Source: Trichoderma breve (taxonomy: Eukaryota > Ascomycota > Sordariomycetes > Hypocreales > Hypocreaceae). Taken from it: a stretch of DNA of 64,000 bases. The notes below the pieces were generated by a model. The model saw only the letters and a list, made by a program, of their open reading frames with translations. It searched no databases and was not told where the DNA came from. The stretch covers positions 6,200,001 to 6,264,000 of the forward strand of contig NC_079233.1 of NCBI RefSeq assembly GCF_028502605.1, given 5' to 3'. The translations under genes were made by a program, and so were the position numbers. Shown piece after piece: positions 50,281 to 62,299 of this stretch; positions within the stretch are counted from its first letter, which is position 1; each line of letters opens with the position of its first letter.

Positions 50281-52110
50281 TCAGTTCGTCTTAGTCGCGA
50301 CACACATCAACGGCTTCGTCTCCCACATGGAGAACACTCGTTGATCAAACCAGTCTCGGTGGTCCTCGCCCAACTTTAGATCGAATTGGAGCAACACAGC
50401 GGCCATGAAGAGACGCATCTCGTTCATAGCAAAAGCCTAGTTCACAGTCAGCATCGACAAGACGAGTTTTTGGTTTGCGTGAACGTAATCGTGGGCGAGT
50501 CGTACCTGACCCAAGCAGTTCTGAGGGCCGTAGTTGAACGGCTGGACGGCATCGAGCCGGTCGTTTTGGAATTTCTCGTCGCCCAGCCAGCGCTCTGGGT
50601 GGAAAGAGTCGGGATCGGTGAAGTGGGCGGGAAAGCGAGACGTGGCATAGTGTGGCACGCCGACGTTCACGCCGCCTGGGATCCAGTAGCCGCCGATGGA
50701 CCATCCAGGGAACGGAGTGACGCGGGGTGCGCCGGTAGGCACCGGTGGGTAGAGTCTCAGGCCTTCATTCAGCGCGGCGTCCAAGTACTTCAGTTGGGCG
50801 AGGGTTTCGTAGGTTAGGTCGTCCATAGATGAGAAGGCGGAGCGAACCTCGTCGGTGGCCTTGGCGAGGCAGTCGGGGTTGGTGAGAAGGAAATATAGTG
50901 TGCCGGTCAAGCCTATCGCCGTAGTGTCGGTGCCCGCAGTCATGAGAAGTTGTGCGGTGGAGTGATATTCGTCCAGGGACATCTTGCCGTCAATACCAGT
51001 CAGGGGCTTTGTCCAGAGATCGGGAGGGTCTCGGGCTGGATCTTGCAGGCGACGATCCATACGGTCCGCTGAGTAGCGGAGATTTTCCATGGCGGCCTTC
51101 TTGACGAATGCGCTTTGTAAGAAACAGTCTTTAACGAGCCAGCGGGTGAAGGAATTGTACGTGGAGAGGACCCGAAGGCGGATGATCGTTCGAATGCCAC
51201 TAAAAGCTGCATGGACGTAGTCGGAGAGACGGCCATTTCTCAGCATTTGCAGGTCGTCCCTGTCGAAGGAGAAGACTTTAGCTACGGCAAACGATCTCTA
51301 GAAGCTTGGCCTTACCTTACCCTAGCGCGAGGTCACCCATGGCATCGAAAGTCTACTGCCTCGTCAGTCAAGCAGAACCAAATGTGCCATTTAGCGTTCA
51401 GCTCTCAACTCTCCTCCGATAACCTGCAGATCGGAAATCGCGATAGACGGAATACATGGTTGGACTTACTGCACATCTAAACAACTCGACCATATCCACC
51501 GCAGCATCACCGCGCTCAGCCAACTTGGTCTGCAGAAGCCGAGCCCAGCTCTTGACGCGTGGTTCCATCTCCCTCATGGACTTCTCACTGAACGAGACGG
51601 CCAGACTCTTGCGCAGTCGCGCGTGTTCGTCGTCGCGCATGGCCTGAATCATGCTCGGGACTCCGTTGGCCGCAGGCCAATACGACGCTGACGAACGATG
51701 CGGATGCTTCTCTTGGCCTATGTTCTTTCGGTAGCCATAAATGTCTTTCTGTTGGGCACAACAAGGGAGTCAGTTATGTCACCGCGGCTGGGGAATAGCT
51801 ACGAGCACGTTTTCCCACGGAGCCTTACCCAATCCTGAAAACCACCAGCAAACGACACTTCGTTGGGCGCCAGCCGCACGACCGGGCCGTACTTCTTGTG
51901 CAACGCGAGGACTCCATGCGCTTCCTCACCCTGCCATTCCATGTACATACGAGGAATGCGCGAGAGGGCCCAGAGCTTGGGGCCGGGAATTTTGCTCAAA
52001 GGGCCAAAGAAGGCGCCGGCGATGACTTTGAGCCACGCATACACGACATAGAGGACGACAGGCGTCAGCCAGAGTGTCAGAGCACTCTGGGTGCTGTCGG
52101 AAGAGAACAT
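50281..52110 (-). CDS. cytochrome P450 (trichothecene-oxygenase-like group)
   Basis: Five exons on the minus strand (52110..51829, 51748..51470, 51352..51321, 51259..50506, 50436..50281) give 500 residues, the usual P450 length. The 32 nt third exon encodes TFDAMGDLAL and is needed to keep frame. Features: membrane anchor near the N-terminus, proline hinge SKIPGPKLWALSRIP, I-helix AGTDTTA near residue 305, ExxR in EGLRLYPPVPTGAPR, and heme motif FNYGPQNCLGQ with Cys446, split from the last exon by an intron after CLGQ. The sequence resembles the isotrichodermin C-15 hydroxylase-type P450s common in fungal clusters. It probably performs a second oxidation on the polyketide. Confidence 0.88.
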
Positions 52111-53627
52111 GACGAACGAAGTCCAACGGTAGATGGGAGCACGAGTACGGGCAAAGAATGGATGCCCCGCGGTGAGCTGCGACCTTTATGCTGAGGTCGG
52201 TCATTCGCCGTACGAGCGCCGGGATGATTACCTGGCACCTTTGGATAATTCATAAAGAGCATTACGGATATGTTAGGCTGCAGCTAATCAGCTGTTGCGC
52301 CACTCATCGAACCATATACCCACACCCAAATACGCAGTTACACCTCTCACTCAAGTTTGGGGTACTGGCCAACTAACAGGGGCTCTGGTCCTAAAGGATC
52401 GAAGAAACTAAGTGCAGTTTTTGTTAACGGTCCGATTTTAGTGGCCATTGGTACGGGAGTGGCGCACTCCCCCAGATTACATGTACCATGTGTTGTGGGT
52501 CACATAAGGGTGGGGGTGGGGCAGTGACGTTACATTATAGCCTGTGGATTTGATTAGCTAAAAAGCTTTAGTACCTTAAAGCGCTTAATAAGTATATTTA
52601 ATTTTATTCTAAACAGTTATATTTTTATAACTATTAAATTAAATATAATATTCAATATTGAGTTTATATTAAAAAAAAGAAGAATGATAAAAGTTATAAA
52701 ATATTATTTTTAAAAAAAAATAAAGTAGTAAAAAGTATATAAATTAAAGCTATTTCTAATAAAGCAGTACAAGTTATATTACGCTATATTATACTATATT
52801 AAAGCATATTGTACTATAATATACTAAACTCCAGCTTTAATACTTAAATAATTTATATAAAATATTATAAAATTACGTCCACAGGGCCCTATATACCCGG
52901 CGGGTTGACTACATGTAGTAAGCAGGACCGACTAGGCCCCCGCCTCTCTCTGCTATCTTACATGTAGTCTTTAAAGTGTGTATATTAAGTCTTCAGAAGG
53001 CAAACGCAATTGTGCTGATTCGAAATCTATGTTCTCCTTCATAAGTATCTTCTTCCAGCAGTGCGCTCTTGTCCCCCGGGGAGTATCGTTCATAACGCTT
53101 GTACTTTAACCTTCTAAATAATACTTAATCCGGCTCTTCATTTCACGATTGCACTGTTCATAGTATTGTGGACTTGCAGGTTTTGTACGATCCGATTCAT
53201 TACTAAAGGCTCATAGTTTTGGGGTACATCCTTTCTCCTTGTGCCAGTCGTGTTGCTCTTCTCAACATTCGCTGGGCAAGCAGACGCCCTTCTCAACGGG
53301 TTTCAAGACATATACTCACTAGCTTATCTCCCATCCTGGCGAAACCGTATTTGGTAACGGCCTGACGTCAAAACTCGAGCAGGCTGGGTGTACCCTGCTT
53401 TCAGTCTGCGCAAACCACGTACTGTACGAGGTTATATACATGTGGGTGGCTATGTATAAATGCCAATCCTCCGCCAGGCGTGATTAAGCTCTGCCCTAAG
53501 CTCAGGCAGTCTGATCATAGAGCAAGGCAGACCAAGCTTATTTAGCAGCTATTTTGCATTTGGGCGAGAGCATCATTTTATTGTCAAGAGGCAAATCAAA
53601 TTATATGTGCCCAGCCGCACCTATGAG
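52111..53627. other. intergenic at the cluster edge with AT-rich island
   Basis: No gene is supported. A strongly AT-rich island spans about 52541-52880, similar in texture to the insert near the PKS and suggestive of RIP-mutated repeat DNA. It may mark the right border of the biosynthetic cluster. Confidence 0.5.
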
Positions 53628-55021
53628 CTATGGATATACTACGCCAACATAGTGAAATGTTGACTGACTCTTCGTGTCGACAGAGTATTCTATTATCGTA
53701 TCGTTGAATATTCCATAAAACATGGCGTCTGTCGTACTAGCTATGGACGAGAATTGGTTGGTAGGCCCGCCCGAGAAAATGATGTTTGGAATAGCAAAAA
53801 GAGGCAAATCCTTGAGATAACAAGACGCTGTCAATTTGTCGTCGGGAAACAATGCAAGGTAAAGGAAGTTAGTCCAGTTGTTAAACTGGGTGATGGCGAA
53901 TTGTGGGTTTGCTGGCAGGTCGGTGACTAAACCGTTGTCCCCGACTTTAGGCATCATCCGAGTGAGCGAGCCGACAATAATCTACTGCTAATAGACAGAA
54001 ACTCACCATGGTCCCATTGAGCGTGCAGGGTAGTCTTTTCCATATTATTAGGATTGCCGAGGTTCTCGAAGGCGAGAGCCAAGCCATCCAGCCAGGCGCC
54101 GTTTAGCTGGGGAACTATCGCTAGGCTGGAGTTCGGCGGGACATCTGACGAGACAACCGCGCCTACGGGGGTCGCCCAGTCGCTCGAGTTGGCGGTGAGG
54201 ATGTCTCCAAGAGGGGACTGGTAGGCAACGATCCAATGTCCGTCTTTATTGCTACCGCGACCGCCCGAAGGTCTCTGCCAAGTCGCGGCCAGTGCTATAC
54301 CGGCTGTCAGGGTTGCCTCGTTGACTTCGCTGTCGATCATCCAGGTCCTGGAGTCCGAATCGAGATACACTGAGCATATTGATCGGTTCAGATCGAGGTA
54401 CCATAGGTGGAATGGACCAATGGACAAGTTACCGTCCGTGGATGCAGAAGCTAGAGGGCTTCCCGGCATGGGAGGGCCAGGAAGAGGCGTGGATTTCTTA
54501 CTGAAGTAATCAGTTACGTTGGCCGTTGTCCAAGTCCGATTTTGTGAGTCCCACAGCCTCGAGATAATGGCATTGTGGGGATCCTGGAAGGAGATGGTAC
54601 GATGGACGAAGCCGTTCGCATCCGTTCGATTTGTCGCAGTCAGTGCTGAAGCACAGTGAATGTTGATGTTGGAGCACGTCGGGCTCATCGAGGATGTTCG
54701 ACGACCAAGGATGCCGCCCACCGTACCTCCCACAATAGCGGCAATGACGACTGCTGCGGCGACGAGGGCGATAATTATCACTTTCCGTAGTCTTCGTTTC
54801 CTTTGGGCCGGTTGGATGGCTTGCGCGATGCTCGGGTCGTGGTGTTCTGGTAAAGTGGACGGTGCGACTTCGGGGAGGGTTTCATCCCAGAGCGCGTAGG
54901 CGTATGCTTCGGGGTTTGGCGTCTCGTTACTCTGGGGGGATATCGGATTCTGCCCATGTTGAGTTGGGACGTCATTGCAAGCCTCCAGCGTGCTATGACT
55001 CTCAAGCTTGCGAGAATCCAT
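53628..55021 (-). CDS. type II membrane protein with fucose-lectin-like ectodomain
   Basis: Two exons (55021..54007, 53944..53628) give 443 residues. The start is the ATG at 55021 (MDSRKLESH); the longer frame upstream uses no ATG. The N-terminus is polar and followed by QRKRRLRK and a single transmembrane helix (VIIIALVAAAVVIAAIVGG). The outside part has beta-propeller-like repeats (SRLWDSQNRTW, ICSVYLDSDSRTW, GHWIVAYQSPLGDI) as in fungal proteins annotated as fucose-specific lectin-like. Several N-glycosylation sites are present. The last intron was placed to a CTAAAG acceptor because nearer acceptors give stops. The ligand is unknown. Confidence 0.72.
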
Positions 55022-58000
55022 CTCGTAACCAGCCCAGAGGAGCAAAATGGGGAGCAGTGGTTGGAGCTGGAGCTGAGCACCGAGATATCAATGGATTACC
55101 GGTAGTGGGCAACGGTGCCGCTGAGCTTCAATTTCCAGTTTGGGCAGGGCGGGTGGCTGAGGGCCGAAACACTGGGCCATGCCGGATTCTGTTTCTAGCC
55201 GCTCCCGACGGCGGGTGCTACGCATTTAGATTACGCGTGTCGAAACAAACTGTGAACCTACAAAGTCAGCAGGCAGGGCTGATTTCGGCTAGTCCTAAAC
55301 TAACAATTAACTGCGAGGACTTGCATGCATGACGTATTTAGAGATAGTTTAGTTGCGTCGGCGAATTCGTTGTACCGACTCTTTAGAGACGTTCGCTGCA
55401 AAAGTTGTTATTGCAATAGGCCTTGGACTTCTCTTCGGCCCAATGTCGTGGCTGCAGTTTGTCGGTGATAGCATCAAACGGCTTGGAATTATCACAGGTT
55501 TTGTCCTGCTCTTCACGGCAATCCTCGCCGCTAGCACGAACGCGCAGCCTCACCAGGGTTTGGGCGTGAGCTTCGAGTTCCCTTGGCTCCTCCGGAAGGG
55601 AACCCTATCGGAATGATATAAAGCTGCAGGGGATTAGATTCAGATGTACCGCGGTGCTGATTGCCTTCTTCAAACCCCAGCCGCATGACGGACAGCTCCT
55701 GATCCAATGCGAGGAGGGGGCTCCAGTCGAATATGGTGCAGGGTCATCTCCATTGTGCCTTGCCACGCCCTCCGTGCGACAAGTTTAGTCCCAGCTGATT
55801 TGGAATATTGGGCGTTTTCTTAGATCCGTTAGAGTATTTTTTAATTATAGTTCCTGTGATGTACCTTACTAAAGATGCCGAGCAAATATGCCATCCTCAC
55901 TATCGTGAGCCTGAGTAACGACATTACCACCGATATTTGCGTCCCTCGAAACCTTCCTAACGAACTCGACCATATCCGCGCCTTCATGCTGACCATCGCT
56001 ATTCGATGATGACCCCGAGGAGTCATCTGATGTGTAATCTCCATCAGAATCCCGCTCTAGAGACATGGTAGGATCAATCCATTTTGTTTTTGCAGGCAAT
56101 GGGATCAGAGCGACTTCCAGTGAGACAATCTCACTTCTCACGTTACCAAGGGGTGCACTGTTATCAACGGGTTCAACAGCCTAATCCAACAGCTTTGGTA
56201 CCAAGTCTGGAAACTTCTGGCATCTTTCTGTCAGAGACCAGTCATAAAGGAAGTGCTTCCTCCTTCTTTAAACTTGAATAAGGGCGTCTGAGTTCCTAAT
56301 TAGTAAGCCAGGTAGCTGAGGAAATTAAATAAATAATATAAGAAAAAAGCCACTAGCTTTTTATTTTAGGGAGTCGGAGGCGGCCTACCTCGTCAGCATC
56401 TTTGTACGTTCATAATGGAGGCTCTTACTCATTTTCTTTGGCGAATCCCATGCCCTTCGTCACATCTGGGCTGCCCTTCTGTATAATGTTGTCCAGGTTT
56501 GAATCCCCGGGAGGAGGTGGTGGTACTCTAGTTCTTCGTCAGTATAGTTACATGTTGGTAATACAAAACACATACTTGGTTTCTTTGGCCGTAATGTTGA
56601 ATCGTACACTGCGTTGCCAAAGCGTCCCCTCGTCAATCCTTTGGAAATTGGAGTCCTTGATGGGCGTTTTCGACTGCTCCGCTTCCTCACGCGTGTAGTC
56701 TTCTATGTTGAAGTCATGGTCTGGCGGAGTACTGTCACTGTCTGGACGAGGCTGCAGCTCTGTGTTGGGGTCCACGACCAACTCAGACTTCTATCTGCTG
56801 TGGGATACTACTCCGTTTCCAGTTGAGTAATGAAGCGACAGGAGTTCGGTGAAGTAACTGGCAGCGTCTCCAGCAACTCCAGCAGTGATCGGGGCAGGAG
56901 TCTTTGAGAGGTTCTTCATATCCGCAATGCATTGGCAAATTAGGATGCTGGGTATGACTACATGATACTACCAAGAAGGCACAATACCAGGACTGACTCT
57001 GGAGAAGACAGTATTATATAACGTTGAAGCCATCCTTAGCGACGACACCAGACCATGTTGTTCCCATCGAAGCTCTTGCTGCCGCGAGTTACGGCCGCTC
57101 TGGCGAAGTCAACGAGCTACTGCAACCAAGAGATAACAAAGCCTATCTTAATGCATCTTGACTGCATGTGCCTGGCCAACCATGCAAGCTGCATGGTCGA
57201 GGCAGCTCATCATGTTGGCCCTCAAGTGATGCTGATACTTTCTCTTTTCGGAATGCCGCCGGAAGCGTTCCGGAGGATGGTACCAATGATTCGCCGGGAA
57301 CACGGCCGATAGGCGAGTGGCTCCTAACTTGCCGTTGGCAATGTGACCCACCAGCTGGCCAAGTGTGAGCCAGGGAAGTCGGCGGCAGAAGCCTATGGAT
57401 CACGTTTGGTTGGGGGTACGGGGATCACAGGCTGGGGTTACATTTTCCCCTGATACCACACTTTGTAATGCATCCACCTCGCCGGGATCACAGATCGAGA
57501 TACCGTCTTAATTCTACGAAGTACACCATGGGGTACCTTCTCTCGTCTCCACAACGACTACAACTTGTCATCGCCCTCACTATTCTTGCAGGAGAGATCC
57601 GCGGAGCTGCATGTGCAGCGGTGGTGTTTTGCTGACCCACATGGGTGTCGGTAGCCACTACTCCTGGGAACTGTAGTGGCTTTGAGATAGACTTGAAGGT
57701 GAAAGTTCTGGCTCCCCGGAATCTCTAACAGTGTGCTCTTCCCTGGTCACGATTGAATACACTGGGCACTGTATGCTGCATCCCTTTCTAGACTCACTCA
57801 GCCTTACTGACGTTTCTCTATCTCGGGTTGCATTAAGGCCTATCCTGAGGCCATGTATCAACTGTATAGTCTTAGGCCTATGGGCAAGTAACTGTAAGCA
57901 TCCTTGATTATGTTCGACTGGCCTTTATTCAAGGCTGACGCAGAGAATAGATGGCCAGTGGAAGCCTTACGACGATGGCTTTGAACACCAGGCCGTGGAT

Positions 58001-58560
58001 TCTGACATGTCCATCGGCCAGGCCTACTCCACTGATGAAGCCACACCGATTCTCGACTGGAAATACTCGGACCTTGTTCCGACTGACGATGGTGATTATC
58101 TGGACTATGATGACCAAGCCAATCATAGCAAGATATCGGGCTCGTCATTTATAATGCCGATGTCTGACGCTCTGTCAGATATATCCTCGTACGAAAGCTT
58201 CTCGGCCGCGTAGTCCAAGGCGCCGTCTTTCAGTTCCGACTACCCTCCAGCGTCTAATCAAGGCTCGTCACCGGTAGCGTCACCGCGTATGAAGCCTCAG
58301 CATCTTCCTGAACCAGTCCAAACTCAAAGAGGCCATAGAGCTTCGCCTTTACTACAGTCCGGCCTTCGATCAGCTCTTTACGGTATCGAGAGTGCAAAGA
58401 ACGAACGATGGCCTACCAGGTCTCATAGAATGGCGCCAAGTCAACGTCATCTTGAATATAAGACTGAATATTTATTACATCCACTGTGACGAACCGGGTT
58501 CCTAAAAGTGGCGACAGAGTGCCTTGCAAGTTCAAATCATGCGGCTCAACTCCATGAAGA
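55022..58560. other. relic-rich intergenic region, about 3.5 kb
   Basis: It contains the DUF6594-like relic at 55353-55616 (listed separately). At about 56425-56800 on the minus strand two frames could be spliced (SVRFNITAKETK to VPPPPPGDSNLDN, stop at 56425), and small acidic frames lie at 55869-56066 (minus) and 57950-58213 (plus). These look like pieces of small genes or gene remains; none has a start, body and family match that I can defend. Confidence 0.4.
55353..55616 (+). pseudogene. DUF6594-like membrane tail, relic
   Basis: The frame has no ATG and begins after a stop. TFAAKVVIAIGLGLLFGPMSW followed by RLGIITGFVLLFTAILAASTNAQ resembles the C-terminal transmembrane part of DUF6594 proteins, a family frequent in fungi. 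The expected final segment after this is replaced by unrelated residues, so it appears to be a 3' fragment of a broken gene. Confidence 0.45.
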
Positions 58561-61500
58561 TTAGAATCCAAGCCTCTTCTTGGCCCAATCGCTTAACCTC
58601 CCACCGGCCCTTTTCGCTGCTTCTCCCGCATCACCTAACGCCCCTTCTGCATCCTCTAGCACCTTCCCCGTCTCACTAAACACCTTCTTACCAACCTGAA
58701 TTCCAGCATTAAACGTTAGAACTTGCAAATTACCTCCAGGCAACTCGCTGATCGCCTTGACCAGGTTATTCTCACTCGCCGAGCCATCTCCCGCCGACAC
58801 CGCCCACTGCTTGAACTCCTTTGGTACCCCTCGCTCTAGCGCCCACTGCTGGAGCGAGCCGTCGAGCTTGCGCAGCTGGTGGATGACACAGTCGGTAGAC
58901 GATGCGACACCTTCGATGTTGGAAGTGGCCCATATGAACTCCTTCTTGAATGTACCCGCGTCGAAGAGGGTTTGGACGAGGGCTCCCCCGGGCCGTCTGA
59001 GACAAGACTGTCGGTTCTTGTTAGCAACTTTCTGGTTGCCAAGGATAGGAGCATACCTGGAGAAGCTTTGAGGGATCTGAGTTACCAAGTGGATTAGACG
59101 ACAGCCAGTGGTTAAACGTCTTGAGGACGTGGCCAGCCTCATACTCCCACTTCCTCAACTGCCCTGCCGGATCACGCAATATGTGCGTAATGCATTCGAC
59201 CGCCTCAACCTCGCCGAAGACACCTGAAGCCGCCCATCCGAGATAGCTCTTCAGGGCTCCATTCGACATTATCCACTGGTGCAGAGCGCCGCTAGCTTCG
59301 CGAAAGATCTGGAGCACTTTGTGCGCCTCCTGGAACGCGCCATCTATCGCGCTGGTAGCGAAGTGGAACACCTCTGTGACTTTATTGTCCGCTAGCTTCC
59401 AAATCTTGAGAGCGCCGTTGACGATATCGCGCGTACGGTACTCGATCACATCGTAGAAAGGCGTGAGCGCGTCGATGTTCCCTTTGGCCCACTTGGTATA
59501 TCCCTTTAGCGCTTCTCCTGCATCGTAGCGCCACTGCTCTATCTCTCCACCTATATGATGGATCGTCTTGGAGAGTTTCTGGCTTTCCTTGTATATTGTG
59601 CGGGTTAGGCCCTTGCCTGCTTCCATGACGTCCTCAATCGCTTGACCGGCGACATCGAATGCAACCTGCAGATACTTTCCTGCGCGGTTGAATTCGTCAA
59701 TAGCGCGTTGGATAATATCCTTGATAAGATCCTCGACCGCATCGATGAGGTACTTGAGACTGTTGATAGAAAATGCTGGCGTTACTGGGACTTGGACCTG
59801 AGTTAATCCTCTTAACACAAGGTAGTCCAACCTTGAGGAGCCTTCGTCTTTCTTCTTCCCAGTTTCCTCTTCACTTGTACTCCCTCTGGGTTCACTGACC
59901 CATTCATTGTAGTTCTTCGCCCAGGCATATGCCTTCCAATCGTACACCTCATTCTCTCGACTCATAAATGTCATGATAGCTTCACTGACCACCATGGCAT
60001 CTCCATCCAACCACGCCCAAAGACCGTTCCGATTGCCTCGCCCCGACATGCCGGAGTAGTATCCGTTCGCCAACGGTCTCAACAAAAACCTCATAAGCGG
60101 TCGCGCTTCCATCTCGACGAGCATACTCCAAAATGTGTATCCAGCCAACGAGTCGTCTGGCGGAGACTCAGTGGCCGAGCCTATTTTCCACTCGTAGATG
60201 AGACCTCCGGTGGCGTTCTGAGTAGTAAGAAGCACCCACGTCAATTTACCCCCGAATTTGATGTCGAACGCGGTCTCAAAGGCGAGGTACTCGGACAAGA
60301 AGTCAGTCTCTGCCCATGGCATAGCTTGCGCCATGAGATCCTCGAGTATGGAGGCTAGATTTGGCAGTCTGCGATACATGGCAGGAAACATGTCTGTAAT
60401 CGAGCTGATCGGGTTCCGGAACATAGACCGGCTGCCACGATTTTGGGCGTTGGGGTCGAACCAGTTTTGGTCTGCGGAATCGTACAGTGCCTTTTCGAAT
60501 GTGTTGCAAATATCCTCCTTGACGCTCTCCGGGATACTCAACTGCAGTGTGCCTCTCAAAGTTGCGGCCTTGAGGTTAGGAATGAACTCAATGGAGTAGC
60601 CCTTGGAGTAGAATAGTGAATCTAGAACAGCCTTCATGCCTCGCTTCGCCACAGGCGCGACAATCGCCATAAGCTGAGGGCCAATCGATGATCCAAGAGA
60701 GAGACTAGTATTCACCCATGGCCATATTGAGTTCGGCACGCCCAACGAATCCGCGCAGTGCTTGAAGGCATACAGTTCGTACGGCATGAGCATAAAGCTC
60801 TCCACGCCGAGGTACCGAATTCTACCAGTGATCTTCTCATCCTTCTTGTCATACGACCTGAGGTTCTTGCAGTATCCTTTGAATTCTTTGTCATCCTCCG
60901 TGACGAATTCGCCCTGAAGGTGCTTCGAGTGCAGCATCCAGTTGTTGGTACTCAAATAAGTGATCCAGTGGGTGAGCAAGCTTTTCGCCATGTTCCTCAC
61001 GGTAGAAGTGCTATTCGGGCAGTTGTACGCATAGTAGCACGCTGCCACCATGGGACCAAATGCATCCTTACTGATTGGCCTCTGTCTGACAACTCCAGAG
61101 GTGTGCCATTCCCACATGTCGACGTGGCGGACTGGGTGTCGGACGCCAGAGGAATCGGGATCCGTCCACGAAACTTCATCTAGCACGTTGAGCAGCCCCT
61201 TCAGGATCTGGTTGTTCGTTTGAACCGCCCAGATTTCCGATTGGTAGTTGTTCATAGCGAACGCGGCGGCCGCGATGGCAGTGAAGTAGTATCCCTCGCC
61301 GAGCTGCGTTGGTCCGTCTTTATTGATCTCGATCACGTATCCATGGCCATCTCGAAACCCAAGATCGTGAGTACCTTTCATGTACGTCGTGGTCAGCTTG
61401 TTGATGACACGACGCTTGTAAAGCTCTTCCTCCGGGGTGAACGCACGATACCCGTACGTCTCTGTCTCTTGCTCTGGAATGTGTTCGTCTGGACGGCCTA

Positions 61501-61831
61501 TTTGTTCCGCTCGGTGAACGTCAAGGTATCCTGGAATGACTGCCTCCGGGGACACCTGCTGACTGTTTTGCGGAGGAGTCGGAACTGCGCAATTCAAATC
61601 TTCATTTAGTGGTGGAATGCTGTCCGACGCTGCAGTCAGCGTGAATCTGGAATCATCGTTGACATTCAAATCAGCAGCAGCTACTTTAAACCCAGGCAGA
61701 GGGGTCCATTCTGGTTGTGACTTGTGGAGCTGAATGGCTGCATCCAGAGGAGAGAGTTTGGGGGAGGAAGCCGAGTACACTGGCGGCACCGGGACCAGTC
61801 CGAAGTAAATAGGATCGACAGTTTCTGTCAT
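58561..61831 (-). CDS. large protein of unknown function with Trp-rich helical repeat tail
   Basis: Two exons (61831..59057, 59007..58561) give 1073 residues. The start chosen is MTETVDPIYFG at 61831; an in-frame ATG also exists at 61933. The intron is 49 nt (GTATGC, GCTAACA, CAG). The N-terminal ~650 residues contain GEGYYFTAIAAAAFAMNNY, WEWHTSG and NGLWAWLDGDAMVV, suggesting a helical barrel, but I recognise no family or catalytic set. The last ~330 residues are repeated amphipathic helices with regular Trp and short hinges (YTKWAKGNIDAL, SYLGWAASG, WEYEAGHVLKTFNHW). There is no signal peptide. The function is unknown. Confidence 0.8.
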
Positions 61832-62299
61832 TGTTATTGATATTGATTCTGAGAAATTCCTTATGCATGAAGCAATTGCTTGGCAGCTGATGTATGAGCA
61901 GTGTGGTTTTTTATCGGGAAGCAATTCATTCATTCGATCGTCATCTGAGGTGGATCATGCATACCAAGACTCTGTACTAAAACCAGCAAAGGGCTAGCTA
62001 TTGATAAAGGTGGCGTTCGTAGGAGCATTTATTCAAGCCGCATCGGAATGTATATTTTGATTATATTTCCCCATACTATGCTAGGCTTTACACATATGTC
62101 TGCTGTCACCGTGGAAATATCCTCCGGACATTTTGTTCTGAGGGTCGACTGCCGGCAATACGATGCAATATGTTGTCCTTTATATTATTTTGACATTTTA
62201 TTATTTAATCTCTGCTAAAACATTAACGCAACCTTTATATTGATATTTGCTAACTGAACAAGTGCTATGGCACTGTTCCATGTTGCGAGGTTTGAATCG
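61832..62299. other. intergenic, nothing recognised
   Basis: Between the start of the 1073-residue protein gene and the 3' end of the Ecm33-like gene, both on the minus strand. AT-rich near 62170-62260. It should hold the promoter of the former. Confidence 0.4.
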
